Of a stretch of DNA of 64,000 nt, positions 43,056 through 50,960 are shown in pieces. The first letter of the stretch is position 1; each line of letters opens with the position of its first letter. The notes beneath the pieces were generated by a model that was not told the DNA's origin, did not search any database, and was given only the letters and a program-made list of their open reading frames with translations. The DNA comes from Gaiellasilicea sp963707575 (GTDB lineage Bacteria > Actinomycetota > Thermoleophilia > Gaiellales > Gaiellaceae), in NCBI GenBank assembly GCA_963707575.1, contig OY970171.1:2480001-2544000 (forward strand), given 5' to 3'. The position numbers were made by a program, and so were the translations under genes.

Positions 43056-43073
43056 GCAGACCGGGTGCTCACC

Positions 43074-43079
43074 TAGACT
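43074..43079 (+). promoter_or_regulatory. -10 box of phoH
   Basis: TAGACT, 8 nt before the phoH ATG (43088), preceded by the overlapping dyads at 43031-43055. Confidence 0.5.
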
Positions 43080-43087
43080 GAGCCGCG

Positions 43088-44047
43088 ATGCAGGACGTCC
43101 TCTCCGTTCCGAACGAGGTCGCCGCCGAGCTCGCCGGCGTCGGTGACGGCGTGCTCGACGCGCTGCGCTCGCGGCTCGAGTGCACGCTGCGCCTGCGCGG
43201 GAACCAGCTCACGATCGAGGGCGACGACGACAAGGTCGTCGCGGCACGGGCCGTGGTCGACGAGCTCGTCGAGCTCGTCGAGGGCGGCCACGAGATCGGC
43301 CCGGACACCGTGGGTGCCGTCGTCGCTGCGCTCGACCAGGCGGAGGACATTCGCGAGGTCTTCGACGACGTCGTCTGGCGCCACCGCGGCAAGAAGATCG
43401 CGCCGAAGACGATCACGCAGAAGCGCTACGTGGACGCGATCCGCGACTGCACCGTCACCTTCGGGATCGGCCCGGCCGGCACCGGCAAGACCTATCTCGC
43501 GATGGCGCTCGCCGTCGCCGCGCTCTCCGACAAGCAGGTCGGACGGATCATCCTCACGCGGCCCGCGGTCGAGGCGGGCGAGCGGCTCGGCTTCCTGCCC
43601 GGCGACATGCTCGCGAAGGTCGACCCGTACCTGCGCCCGCTCTTCGACGCCCTCTACGACATGATGGACGCGGAGAAGCTGGCCGCCTTCATGGAGCGCG
43701 GGACGATCGAGGTGGCGCCGCTCGCGTTCATGCGGGGCCGCACGCTGAACGACTCCTTCATCATCCTCGACGAGGCGCAGAACACGAGCCCCGAGCAGAT
43801 GCAGATGTTCCTGACGCGGCTCGGGTTCGGCTCCAAGGTAGTGGTCACCGGCGACATCACGCAGGTCGACCTCCCGCGAGACCAGGCCTCGGGCCTGATC
43901 CAGGTGCGCGACATCCTGGGCACGATCGACGGGATCGCGTTCGTCGAGTTCACGCACCAGGACGTCGTGCGGCACAAGCTCGTCCAGCGGATCGTCGAGG
44001 CGTACAAGCTGCACGCCGAGGAGACCGGCACGGCGCGCAGCCGCTGA
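43088..44047 (+). CDS. phoH: PhoH-like ATPase
   Basis: A 319-aa P-loop ATPase: KH-like N-terminal region (LRLRGNQLTIEGDDDKV), Walker A GPAGTGKTYLAMA, ILTRPAVEAGERLGFLPGD and Walker B FIILDEAQNTSPEQM. PhoH proteins work with YbeY in RNA metabolism, and ybeY overlaps it directly downstream. The start is followed by a normal N-terminus; TAGACT 8 nt upstream suggests a leaderless mRNA. Confidence 0.94.
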   Translation: MQDVLSVPNEVAAELAGVGDGVLDALRSRLECTLRLRGNQLTIEGDDDKVVAARAVVDELVELVEGGHEIGPDTVGAVVAALDQAEDIREVFDDVVWRHRGKKIAPKTITQKRYVDAIRDCTVTFGIGPAGTGKTYLAMALAVAALSDKQVGRIILTRPAVEAGERLGFLPGDMLAKVDPYLRPLFDALYDMMDAEKLAAFMERGTIEVAPLAFMRGRTLNDSFIILDEAQNTSPEQMQMFLTRLGFGSKVVVTGDITQVDLPRDQASGLIQVRDILGTIDGIAFVEFTHQDVVRHKLVQRIVEAYKLHAEETGTARSR

Positions 44048-44424
44048 TGCTCGCGGTCGAGGTGGAGAACCGGAGCGGGGCGGAGGTGGACGAGGAAGGC
44101 GCCGCCGCGCTCGCGCGCCGCGTGCTGGCGGCCGAGGGGATCGAGGAGGGCGAGCTCGGGCTTGCCTTCGTCGGCGCCGAGGAGATGCGCACGCTGAAGC
44201 GCGAGCACCTCGGGATCGACGAGGCGACGGACGTGCTCTCGTTCCCGCTCGACGGGCGAGACGCGTTGCCGCGCGGGGTTCCGCGCGCGCTCGGCGACGT
44301 GATCCTCTGCCCCCAGGTCGTCGGCGAGGCCTGGCGCGAGCCGCTCGTGCACGGGCTCCTGCACCTGCTCGGCCACGAGCACGGCGCCGAGATGGAGGCG
44401 CGCGAAGCCGCGCACCGGGCATGA
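44047..44424 (+). CDS. ybeY: Endoribonuclease YbeY (rRNA maturation factor)
   Basis: A 125-aa metalloendoribonuclease. The metal motif HGLLHLLGHEH matches H-x3-H-x5-H. AFVGAEEMRTLKREHLGIDEATDVLSFPLD is the conserved preceding segment. It trims the 16S rRNA 3' end. ATG 44047 overlaps the phoH stop (TGATG), and its stop overlaps the next ATG. Confidence 0.93.
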   Translation: MLAVEVENRSGAEVDEEGAAALARRVLAAEGIEEGELGLAFVGAEEMRTLKREHLGIDEATDVLSFPLDGRDALPRGVPRALGDVILCPQVVGEAWREPLVHGLLHLLGHEHGAEMEAREAAHRA

Positions 44425-45140
44425 GCTCGCGCAGGCCGCCTTCCGTCCTCGAGAGCTTCAACTACGCCTTCGAAGGGATCATCCACGTGCTCCGCACGCA
44501 GCGGAACATGCGGATCCACTTCGCCGTGGCGGCGCTCGTGCTCGTCGCCGCCCTCGCCTCCGGCGTCGACAAGCTCGAGCTGATCGCGCTCCTGCTCGCG
44601 ATCGCGTTCGTGCTGATCACCGAGATGGTGAACACCGCGATCGAGGGGGCAATCGACGTCGCCACGACGTCCTTCGACCCCATGGCCAAGCTCGCCAAGG
44701 ACATCGCCGCCGGCGCGGTGCTGATCGCGAGCGCCGTCGCGGTCGCGATCGGCTACCTCGTCTTCTCGGGCCAGGTGGCCGACCGCAGCTCACGCTTCCT
44801 CGACCGCCTCGCCGAGGTCCCGGCCGAGCTGACGCTGATCGCGCTCTTCCTGACCACGATCCTGGTCATCGGCACGAAGGCGCTCACGGGCAGCGGGTCT
44901 CCTCTGCGCGGAGGCCTCCCCTCGGGCCACTCGGCGGTCGCGTTCGCAGGCTGGATGGCGACGACGCTGATCCTCGACGACACCGACCACCGCTTCCTGA
45001 TCTCGTCACTCACCTTCATCATGGCGCTGCTCGTGGCGCAGACCCGGGTCGAGTCGGGCGTCCACTCGTCGATGGAGGTCTTCTACGGCGGCCTGCTCGG
45101 CGCCCTCGTCACCCTGGCAGTCTTCCAGCTGACGCCATGA
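44421..45140 (+). CDS. Fusion: DgkA-type diacylglycerol/undecaprenol kinase + PAP2 phosphatase
   Basis: A 239-aa membrane protein. Residues about 1-115 are a DgkA domain: FNYAFEGIIHVLRTQRNMRIHF, EMVNTAIEGAIDV and KLAKDIAAGAVL, with the catalytic Glu in NTAIE. Residues about 130-239 are a PAP2 phosphatase: KALTGSGSPLR, PSGHSAVAFAGW and TRVESGVHSSMEV give the three-part active site. So a lipid kinase and a lipid phosphatase are joined; undecaprenol/undecaprenyl phosphate cycling is a reasonable guess. dgkA normally stands alone between ybeY and cdd. ATG 44421 overlaps ybeY. Confidence 0.9.
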   Translation: MSSRRPPSVLESFNYAFEGIIHVLRTQRNMRIHFAVAALVLVAALASGVDKLELIALLLAIAFVLITEMVNTAIEGAIDVATTSFDPMAKLAKDIAAGAVLIASAVAVAIGYLVFSGQVADRSSRFLDRLAEVPAELTLIALFLTTILVIGTKALTGSGSPLRGGLPSGHSAVAFAGWMATTLILDDTDHRFLISSLTFIMALLVAQTRVESGVHSSMEVFYGGLLGALVTLAVFQLTP

Positions 45141-45499
45141 TCGATCAGGACCTCCTTGCGCGTGCGGACGCGATCGCCGGCCAGGCGTACGCCCCGTACT
45201 CGAAGTTCAACGTCGGCTGCGCCGTGCTCCTGCGCGACGGCACCGTCGTCGAAGGCGTCAACGTCGAGAACGGCGCCTATCCGCTCGGCATCTGTGCGGA
45301 GAAGAACGGGATCGGCACGGCGATCACCGGCGGATATACGGCCGGCGACTTCGAGGCGATCGCGATCAACGCCTCGCCGTGCGGCGGCTGCCGCCAGTGG
45401 CTGCACGAGCTCGGCTTCGACCGCGTGATCTTCCGCAACCGGGGCGAGGTCGTGACCCTGACGCCGGACGAGCTCCTGCCCGAGTCGTTCGAGCTCTGA
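45137..45499 (+). CDS. cdd: Cytidine deaminase
   Basis: A 120-aa short tetrameric deaminase. AYAPYSKFNVGCAVLLRDG binds ribose; the zinc/catalytic motifs are CAEKN (His/Cys-Ala-Glu type) and PCGGCRQWLHEL. It salvages cytidine to uridine. ATG 45137 overlaps the previous stop; era follows after 1 nt. Confidence 0.94.
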   Translation: MIDQDLLARADAIAGQAYAPYSKFNVGCAVLLRDGTVVEGVNVENGAYPLGICAEKNGIGTAITGGYTAGDFEAIAINASPCGGCRQWLHELGFDRVIFRNRGEVVTLTPDELLPESFEL

Positions 45500-45500
45500 G

Positions 45501-46361
45501 ATGAAGTCCGGCTTCGTTGCAGTCGCCGGCCGGCCGAACGTCGGCAAGTCGACGCTCGTGAACGCCCTCGTCGGCGAGAAGGTCGCCATCACCTCCCGCG
45601 TGCCGAACACGACACGGCGGCGGATCTACGGCGTCGCCAACGGCGAGGACTACCAGCTCGTGCTCGCCGATCTTCCCGGCTTCCAGCGGCCGATGGACAA
45701 GCTGACCGAGCGGATGCAGAGCACGGTTGACTCGTCCTTCGCCGACATCGACGTCGTGCTCTTCGTCATGTCGGCGCGCGAGCGGATCGGCGCCGGCGAC
45801 CGCTTCATCGCGCGTCGCGTCTATGCGCTCGGGATTCCGGTGATCATCGCGCTGAACAAGGTCGACAACCTGAAGCCGAGCCACATCGTCACGGGCATGA
45901 AGGCGGCGGCCGCGCTCGGCGACTTCCACGCGCTGCACCCGGTGAGCGCGAAGACGAAGGACGGGATCGACGAGCTGCGCACCGACCTGATCCAGCTGCT
46001 GCCCGAGGGGCAGCCGTTCTTCGAGCGCGAGTCCGCCACCGACCAGACCGCGGAGCAGCGGATCGTCGAGCTGATCCGCGAGAAGGCGCTGCAGCTGACC
46101 CGGGACGAGGTCCCGCACTCGATCTCCGTCGAGGTGGACGAGCTCGATCACAAGCTGCTGCGCGCGTTCCTGCTCGTCGAGACGGAGTCGCAGAAGCAGA
46201 TCCTCGTCGGCAAGAAGGGTGCGATGATCCGGGAGATCGGCACGCGCGCGCGGCCCGAGATCGAGGCGCTGCTCGGCCGGAAGATCTTCCTCGAGCTGAA
46301 GGTCAAGGTGCGTGCCCGCTGGCGCCGAGACGACGCCCAGCTCGACCGCTTCGGGTTGTAG
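45501..46361 (+). CDS. era: GTPase Era
   Basis: A 286-aa ribosome-assembly GTPase. G1 GRPNVGKST, G2 region TTRRRIYG, G3 DLPGFQ (usually DTPG), G4 NKVD, then a KH domain with LVGKKGAMIREIGTRARPEIEALLGRKIFLELKVKV. It binds the 3' end of 16S rRNA. ATG 45501. It ends the conserved phoH-ybeY-dgkA-cdd-era block; 2 nt separate it from the opposing tail-tube-like gene. Confidence 0.95.
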   Translation: MKSGFVAVAGRPNVGKSTLVNALVGEKVAITSRVPNTTRRRIYGVANGEDYQLVLADLPGFQRPMDKLTERMQSTVDSSFADIDVVLFVMSARERIGAGDRFIARRVYALGIPVIIALNKVDNLKPSHIVTGMKAAAALGDFHALHPVSAKTKDGIDELRTDLIQLLPEGQPFFERESATDQTAEQRIVELIREKALQLTRDEVPHSISVEVDELDHKLLRAFLLVETESQKQILVGKKGAMIREIGTRARPEIEALLGRKIFLELKVKVRARWRRDDAQLDRFGL

Positions 46362-46363
46362 CG

Positions 46364-46798
46364 CTACTCGGTCTCGAATGACTCGTACGTGAGCTCGAGC
46401 GTCTCGATCGCGACCTCGTTCTTGGCCGCGTCGAGACGGCTGTAGGCGAGCCGCGTCGGCCAGGCAGCGCGGAGCAGCCAGCGCTGCACGGGGCTGCGCG
46501 CCTCGTCGAGCAGGACGATCGCGACGTTGCGCCGGTCGAGGTTGCCGTCGCGCACCGCTCGCCACCAGTCGTACAAGTCGGTCCGTCCCGCGAGGCCCCG
46601 TCGCAGGACGACGTCCTCGTAGCTCACGCGGCCCGGGAGCTTGCGCACCCCGGACGTCTTGTCGGCGCCCTCGCGGTACTCGATCGTCTCGATGCGGCCG
46701 GCCGGAAGATCCGCCTCGGCGAAGCCGGCGGACGCGACGCCGTCGATCTCGACGAGGAAGTTGAAGCTCGAGTACGGGTTGTCACGCTGGACCGGCAC
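46364..46798 (-). CDS. Phage tail-tube (gp19-like) protein
   Basis: A 144-aa protein of the T4-gp19-like conserved phage-tail region family: DNPYSSFNFLVEIDGVASAGFAEADLPAGRIETIEYREGADKTSGVRKLPGRVSYEDVVLRRG and WWRAVRDGNLDRRNVAIVLLDEARSPVQRW are typical. Such proteins polymerise as inner tubes of phage tails and contractile injection systems. GTG 46798 is chosen for GGAGG 9 nt upstream. No sheath, baseplate or spike gene is nearby, so it is an isolated copy. It overlaps the frameshifted gene upstream by 17 nt. Confidence 0.85.
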   Translation of the reverse strand: MPVQRDNPYSSFNFLVEIDGVASAGFAEADLPAGRIETIEYREGADKTSGVRKLPGRVSYEDVVLRRGLAGRTDLYDWWRAVRDGNLDRRNVAIVLLDEARSPVQRWLLRAAWPTRLAYSRLDAAKNEVAIETLELTYESFETE

Positions 46799-47202
46799 GG
46801 TGGGGAACCTCCCTGTCGACGAACCCGAGATCGCGGTAGATCGCGAGATCGTGGTTGATGGTGCTCGAGCGCCGCTCGCCCTCGGGCGTCCGCCACGCGA
46901 TCGCGGCCGTGAGCTGCAGCGGCTCTTCGCGGGCGAAGTACGCGACGCTCCGGTCGAGGAAGACTCGGGATCGACTTGTGCGGCGCGAGGAACTCGAGCT
47001 TGCGGAAGAGCGTGAGCCGGTCGATCCGCTTCGTGCCGCCGACGCCCGAGAAGGGCGCGTCGAAGCGAACGCGTACCCGGTGTGCCGGCCGGTCGCCGAT
47101 GTTCGCGACGACGAGGAAGAGCAGACCGCGGTCGAAGACGACGTCGAGGATCACCTCCGCGTCGCACGGCTCGCGCCGCAGGTCGCTAGAGGCCGTGCGC
47201 AA
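46782..47202 (-). pseudogene. Unknown protein, interrupted by a 1-nt frameshift at 46965
   Basis: Two minus-strand frames join into one plausible protein of about 140 residues. First part: VILDVVFDRGLLFLVVANIGDRPAHRVRVRFDAPFSGVGG and LFRKLEFLAPHKSIP. After skipping one base (46965) the frame continues VFLDRSVAYFAREEPLQLTAAIAWRTPEGERRSSTINHDLAIYRDLGFVDREVP to a TGA at 46782. Neither part continues sensibly in its own frame. An Ig/CARDB-like beta-sandwich is possible from ANIGDRPAHRVRVRF; no family is recognised. The start is uncertain (TTG 47202 or GTG 47154). It lies between the VOC and tail-tube genes and overlaps the latter. Sequencing error and real decay are both possible. Confidence 0.55.
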
Positions 47203-47578
47203 CCGGATGTCGCGGCTCGTAGAGCAGGATCTCCCCGGCGCCGGGCAGCTCGAGGCTCGCCGCGAGCCCGAAGCCGTGGTCCTCGATGCCTCCGCTGAAG
47301 CGCGCTCCTCTCGCCTCCAGCTCGGCCATGGTCGCCTCGACGTCGTCGCACATCAGGGAGAGCGAGTGGTGCTTCGGCTGCGAGTACGACTCGCCCTCGT
47401 GGGTCCCGGAGGTCGGGTGCACGCCGAGCTCGCTCGGCCCGGACTTGAAGATGAGCCAGCCGGGCTCCGAGCCCGGGTCCTGGACGAAGGGCCAATCCAG
47501 GACCTCGCGCAGAAATGCGCGCGTGGCTTCGGGCTCGTCCGAGTAGATCAGGCAGTGGACGGCGGTGATCATGCTCAT
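47186..47578 (-). CDS. VOC/glyoxalase-family protein
   Basis: A 130-aa vicinal-oxygen-chelate fold protein: AVHCLIYSDEPEATRAFLREVLDWPFVQDPGSEPGWLIFKSG, then HHSLSLMCDDVEATMAELEARGARFSGGIEDHGFGLAASLELPGAGEILLYEP. Candidate metal ligands are His and Glu in AVHC, HHSL and EILLY. Members range from glyoxalases and dioxygenases to antibiotic-binding proteins; the substrate is unknown. ATG 47578 (or 47572), with TAGGCT 7 nt upstream, suggesting leaderless expression. Confidence 0.8.
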   Translation of the reverse strand: MSMITAVHCLIYSDEPEATRAFLREVLDWPFVQDPGSEPGWLIFKSGPSELGVHPTSGTHEGESYSQPKHHSLSLMCDDVEATMAELEARGARFSGGIEDHGFGLAASLELPGAGEILLYEPRHPVAHGL

Positions 47579-47585
47579 CGGGCGG

Positions 47586-47591
47586 AGCCTA
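47586..47591 (-). promoter_or_regulatory. -10 box of the VOC gene (leaderless)
   Basis: Minus-strand TAGGCT, 7 nt before the ATG at 47578. It overlaps the last codons and stop of the zinc metallopeptidase gene. Confidence 0.45.
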
Positions 47592-48485
47592 GAGATCGCC
47601 CGCGAAGGTGTCGCACTGCGTCGGATCGCCGGAGTCGTAGCCCTTGCGGAACCACTTAGTTCGTTGTTCCGACGAGCCATGCGTCCAGGACTCGCTGTCG
47701 ACGTTGCGCCCGGACTGCTCCTGAATCCGGTCGTCCCCCACTGCGGCGGCCGCCGCGAGCCCCTCCTCGAGGTCGCCCTCCTCGAGCACCTGCTCCTTGA
47801 ACGCCGTGTGGCCCCAGATCCCGGCCAGGCAGTCGGCCTGCAACTCGAGCCGCACGGAGAGGTCGTTCGCGCTGCCCGGATCCTCCTGCCGCTCGCGGTT
47901 GACGTCGTCGCTGACCCCGAGCAGATTCTGGACGTGATGGCCGATCTCGTGCGCGATCACGTACGCGCGCGCGAAGTCGCCCGGCGCGCCGAAGCGGTCC
48001 GAGAGCTCCTTGAAGAACGAGAAGTCGATGTAGACCTGGCCGTCGGCCGGGCAGTAGAAGGGGCCGACCGCCGAGGTCGCATTGCCACAGCCCCCGGTGG
48101 AGACGCCCCGTTCGAAGACCACGAGCGTCGTCGGCTGGTAGGTCTTGCCGCTCTCCGCGAAGACCGTGCGCCAGGTGTCCTCGACGTCGCCGACCACGAA
48201 GCGGACGAAGGCCTCCTGCTCGTCGTCGTCCTCTGGTGCGTTGTCGAGCGCGCTGCCGCCTGCGGGAGCCGGCCCGAACCCGCCCGTTCCGGGGTCGATC
48301 CCGAGTCCGCCGCCACCACCGCCTGGCAGGCCGCCGGTGAGGAAGACGATCGCGAGCAGAAGAATGATCCCGCCGATGCCGCCGCCCGCTTTGCCGATCG
48401 GGATCGGAATGCCGCCGCCGCCGAGCCCCCCGCCCGCGCCGCGCCGGTCCTCGATCCGGCCCTTGCCTCCGCGTTTCCATTTCAC
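47589..48485 (-). CDS. Neutral zinc metallopeptidase, YpfJ-like
   Basis: A 298-aa membrane-anchored putative protease. A Gly-rich N-terminus and one membrane helix (GGIILLLAIVFLTGG, about 38-52) are followed by the catalytic domain with TLVVFERGVSTGGCGNATSAVGPFYCPADGQVYIDFSFF, zinc motif AHEIGHHVQ and ELQADCLAGIWGH, and C-terminal WTHGSSEQRTKWFRKGY. The family is uncharacterised but conserved with HExxH-type ligands. GTG start at 48485; an ATG just downstream is out of frame. Conserved cysteines suggest an external fold. Confidence 0.88.
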   Translation of the reverse strand: MKWKRGGKGRIEDRRGAGGGLGGGGIPIPIGKAGGGIGGIILLLAIVFLTGGLPGGGGGGLGIDPGTGGFGPAPAGGSALDNAPEDDDEQEAFVRFVVGDVEDTWRTVFAESGKTYQPTTLVVFERGVSTGGCGNATSAVGPFYCPADGQVYIDFSFFKELSDRFGAPGDFARAYVIAHEIGHHVQNLLGVSDDVNRERQEDPGSANDLSVRLELQADCLAGIWGHTAFKEQVLEEGDLEEGLAAAAAVGDDRIQEQSGRNVDSESWTHGSSEQRTKWFRKGYDSGDPTQCDTFAGDL

Positions 48486-48515
48486 GGGCGGATGTATATC
48501 CCGCGGAGCCCCGCG

Positions 48516-48971
48516 CTATGCGCGCGAGGGGGCGGCGAGGGCCTCCTTCAGGCCGCGGCGGAGCTCCTCCACTGCGGCGAGATGGTCGGCTGCGGGCCGC
48601 TCGAGCTCGGGCCGCAGCCTGGCGAAGGCGGCCGCGACGGCGGGGCGGCCCCGGTCGACGAGACGGCGGCCTTTTGGCGTCAGCACGAGGTGATACGAGC
48701 GTCCGTCTTCGGGATTCGGCACCTTGCGGACGTCGCCGCGCTCGACGAGGCGCCGGATGTAGTCGCGGATCGTCGTCGGAGGCATGCCGGTCTCGGCGGC
48801 GAGGCGACCCGGCGTCACCGGTTCGAGGAACGCGATCCAGCCGAGGAACGAGAACAGCTGTGGAGCGACGCCGGCCGCCCGCAACTCCTCGCCCACGAGC
48901 AGCTCGACGAGCACCGCGGCCGAGTAGAGCTCCTGCAAGAGGGCGGTGTCGGGATCCCAGGCTCGCTCCAC
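48516..48971 (-). CDS. MarR-family transcriptional regulator
   Basis: A 151-aa winged-helix regulator. LQELYSAAVLVELLVGEELRAAGVAPQLFSFLGWI forms the dimer helices; VTPGRLAAETGMPPTTIRDYIRRLVERGDVRKVPNPEDGRSYHLVLTPKGRRLVDRG is the wHTH with the typical NPEDGRS wing. GTG 48971 lies 6 nt after TATGAT, so it is probably leaderless. It is divergent from the NHL-repeat gene across a perfect 11-bp dyad that is its likely operator. The inducer is unknown. Confidence 0.9.
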   Translation of the reverse strand: MERAWDPDTALLQELYSAAVLVELLVGEELRAAGVAPQLFSFLGWIAFLEPVTPGRLAAETGMPPTTIRDYIRRLVERGDVRKVPNPEDGRSYHLVLTPKGRRLVDRGRPAVAAAFARLRPELERPAADHLAAVEELRRGLKEALAAPSRA

Positions 48972-48977
48972 GGGCCG

Positions 48978-49033
48978 ATCATAAGCCCGCCTTGACATAG
49001 TGCGAGTTCGTCGGTAACTATGGACGAACTCGC
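48978..49033. promoter_or_regulatory. Divergent marR / NHL promoter with perfect 11-bp dyad
   Basis: Plus strand: -35 TTGACA (48992-48997), 17-bp spacer, -10 TAACTA (49015-49020). The dyad GCGAGTTCGTC (49002-49012) / GACGAACTCGC (49023-49033) with a 10-bp centre brackets that -10 and runs up to the ATG at 49034. Minus strand: TATGAT (48983-48978), 6 nt before the marR GTG. A MarR dimer or tetramer on the dyad would block both directions. Confidence 0.8.
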
Positions 49034-49999
49034 ATGAAACTCGCATTCGGATCCACGGTCGTCCCGCTGCTCGCGGTCGTCGCACTCGTGGCAGCCCGAC
49101 CGGCGACGACCGGTGCGGAGTCCACGGCGGTGGCGCCACGTCTCGTGCTGCCCTACGACCTCGAGGCCTCGGGACGGCTGCTCTACATCGCGGACGGGGC
49201 GCGGAACCAGGTCCTGCGCTACGACCTGCGCACACGGACGCTCCGTGTGCTCGCCGGGACCGGCGTGGCGGGCTCGTCCGGCGACGGCGGCCCGGCACGG
49301 CGCGCGCGGCTCGACGAGGTGGCAAGCCTCGCGCTCGATCGCGCGGGCAACCTCTACGTCGCCGATCTCGGTAACGGCAGGGTCCGGCGGATCGCGCGCA
49401 ACGGCGTGATCACGACGGTCGCACGGGTCGCCGCCGCGGTCGGGGTCGCCGTGGACCCGACGGGCCGATTCCTCGCGATCGCGTCGATCGAGAACAGGAT
49501 CCACCGGCTCGAGCTCGCCACCGGGAGGCTCGAGCGCCTCGCGGGCGACGGGACCACGGCGTCGGGCGGCGACGGCGGGCCGGCAGCGGCCGCGCAGGTG
49601 AACAACCCACACGGACTTACCTACGACGCCGACGGCAACCTCCTGATCGCCGAGCAGGACGCGATCAGGAGGATCGACGTGGAGACGGGGGAGATCGGGA
49701 CGCTGCGCCGCGGGCCGGCGCACAAGGTGGTCGCTGCGCCCGGCGGCGTGGTCTACCTCCTGAACGGGAGCCCCTCCGGAGGCACCGTCGACCGCATCGA
49801 CGCGGGCGGGCGGGTCACGCGCCTGGCCGGCACCGGTCGGCTGTCCCCCCATCGTCCCCGCCAGGCCGCGACCCGGGCGGGCATCCTGCCGACCGATCTC
49901 GAGGTCCTCGGCGACGGCACGCTCCTGTTGGCGCAGTCGAAGCCGGTGCCGGCCGTCCAACGGCTCGGCAGCGGCAGGCTGACCACGATTCTTCGGTAG
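49034..49999 (+). CDS. Secreted NHL-repeat beta-propeller protein
   Basis: A 321-aa exported protein: signal segment KLAFGSTVVPLLAVVALVAA, then repeating propeller blades: VLAGTGVAGSSGDGGPARRARLDEVASLALDRAGNLYVADLGNGRVRRI, RLAGDGTTASGGDGGPAAAAQVNNPHGLTYDADGNLLIAEQDAIRRID, and RLAGTGRLSPHRP. The G(D)GGPA...A.L..P blade signature is typical of NHL repeats. No catalytic domain is seen; it is likely a binding scaffold at the surface. It is controlled by the dyad it shares with marR. Confidence 0.85.
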   Translation: MKLAFGSTVVPLLAVVALVAARPATTGAESTAVAPRLVLPYDLEASGRLLYIADGARNQVLRYDLRTRTLRVLAGTGVAGSSGDGGPARRARLDEVASLALDRAGNLYVADLGNGRVRRIARNGVITTVARVAAAVGVAVDPTGRFLAIASIENRIHRLELATGRLERLAGDGTTASGGDGGPAAAAQVNNPHGLTYDADGNLLIAEQDAIRRIDVETGEIGTLRRGPAHKVVAAPGGVVYLLNGSPSGGTVDRIDAGGRVTRLAGTGRLSPHRPRQAATRAGILPTDLEVLGDGTLLLAQSKPVPAVQRLGSGRLTTILR

Positions 50000-50007
50000 T
50001 CCGTCGA

Positions 50008-50013
50008 TACACT
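50008..50013 (+). promoter_or_regulatory. -10 box of the deoC operon (leaderless)
   Basis: TACACT, 6 nt (CGCGAC) before the deoC ATG at 50020. Confidence 0.5.
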
Positions 50014-50019
50014 CGCGAC

Positions 50020-50958
50020 ATGGCCCAGGCGCCCGTCCTGCCGCGCGGGTTCGAGCTGCCGCTCGAGCCCCGGCTGCCGCGCATCGGCTCCGTCGACGCC
50101 GTCGCGCTCGAGGAGCGCGCCGCCACGCTCGCCAAGCGCTCGATCAAGAAGGAGTCGAAGCTGCAGGCGTTCGACCTCGCCGTGCGGATGATGGACCTGA
50201 CGACGCTCGAGGGCGCCGACACCCCCGGCAAGGTGTCCGCGCTCTGTTCGAAGGCCGTGCGGCCGGACCCCGTCGACCACACCGTCCCGTCTGTCGCCGC
50301 GGTCTGCGTCTATCCGACCCTCGTCCCGACCGCGGTCGCGCGGCTGCGCGGCACGAGCGTTCGCGTCGCCTCGGTCGCGACGGGCTTCCCTTCCGGTCAC
50401 ATCCCGCTCGAGTCGAAGCTGGCCGAGGTGCGCTGGGTCGTCGAGCAGGGGGCGGACGAGGTGGACATGGTGATCGACCGTGGCGCGTTCCTCTCCGGGC
50501 GCTACGCGAAGGTCTACGACGAGGTCGTCAAGATCAAGGAAGCCGCCGGCGCCGCGCACCTGAAGGTGATCCTCGAGACGGGCGAGCTCGGCACGTACGA
50601 CAACGTCCGTCGCGCCTCGCTGCTCGCGATGGCCGCCGGCGCCGACTTCATCAAGACCTCGACCGGCAAGATCAGCCCGGCCGCGACCCTGCCCGTGATG
50701 CTCTGCATGCTGGAGGCGATCCGCGACGTCCACGAAGAGACGGGCCGTGTCGTCGGGATGAAGCCGGCGGGCGGGATCCGCACGGCAAAGCAGGCGGTGC
50801 AGCACCTCGTCGTCGTGCACGAGACCCTCGGCCTCCAGTGGCTGACGCCGGACCTCTACCGCTTCGGTGCCTCTTCGCTCCTGAACGACGTGCTGATGCA
50901 GATCCGCAAGCAGAAGACCGGCCTCTACCAGTCCGCCGACTACTTCACCAAGGACTGA
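50020..50958 (+). CDS. deoC: Deoxyribose-phosphate aldolase
   Basis: A 312-aa class I aldolase, at the long end for DeoC. AVCVYPTLVPTAVARLRGT, VASVATGFPSGHIPLESKLAEVRWVVEQGADEVDMVIDRGAFLSG, ADFIKTSTGKISPAATLPV (Schiff-base Lys in KTSTGK) and VGMKPAGGIRTAKQAVQHL are all present. It splits deoxyribose 5-phosphate into acetaldehyde and glyceraldehyde 3-phosphate; the following aldehyde dehydrogenase genes could oxidise an aldehyde product. First gene of a four-gene run with its own TACACT box. Confidence 0.95.
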   Translation: MAQAPVLPRGFELPLEPRLPRIGSVDAVALEERAATLAKRSIKKESKLQAFDLAVRMMDLTTLEGADTPGKVSALCSKAVRPDPVDHTVPSVAAVCVYPTLVPTAVARLRGTSVRVASVATGFPSGHIPLESKLAEVRWVVEQGADEVDMVIDRGAFLSGRYAKVYDEVVKIKEAAGAAHLKVILETGELGTYDNVRRASLLAMAAGADFIKTSTGKISPAATLPVMLCMLEAIRDVHEETGRVVGMKPAGGIRTAKQAVQHLVVVHETLGLQWLTPDLYRFGASSLLNDVLMQIRKQKTGLYQSADYFTKD

Positions 50959-50960
50959 CG

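Noticed and set aside
46364..47202. Prophage or contractile injection system
   Set aside because: Only one tail-tube-like gene is present; no sheath, baseplate, spike, capsid, terminase or integrase gene in the surroundings.
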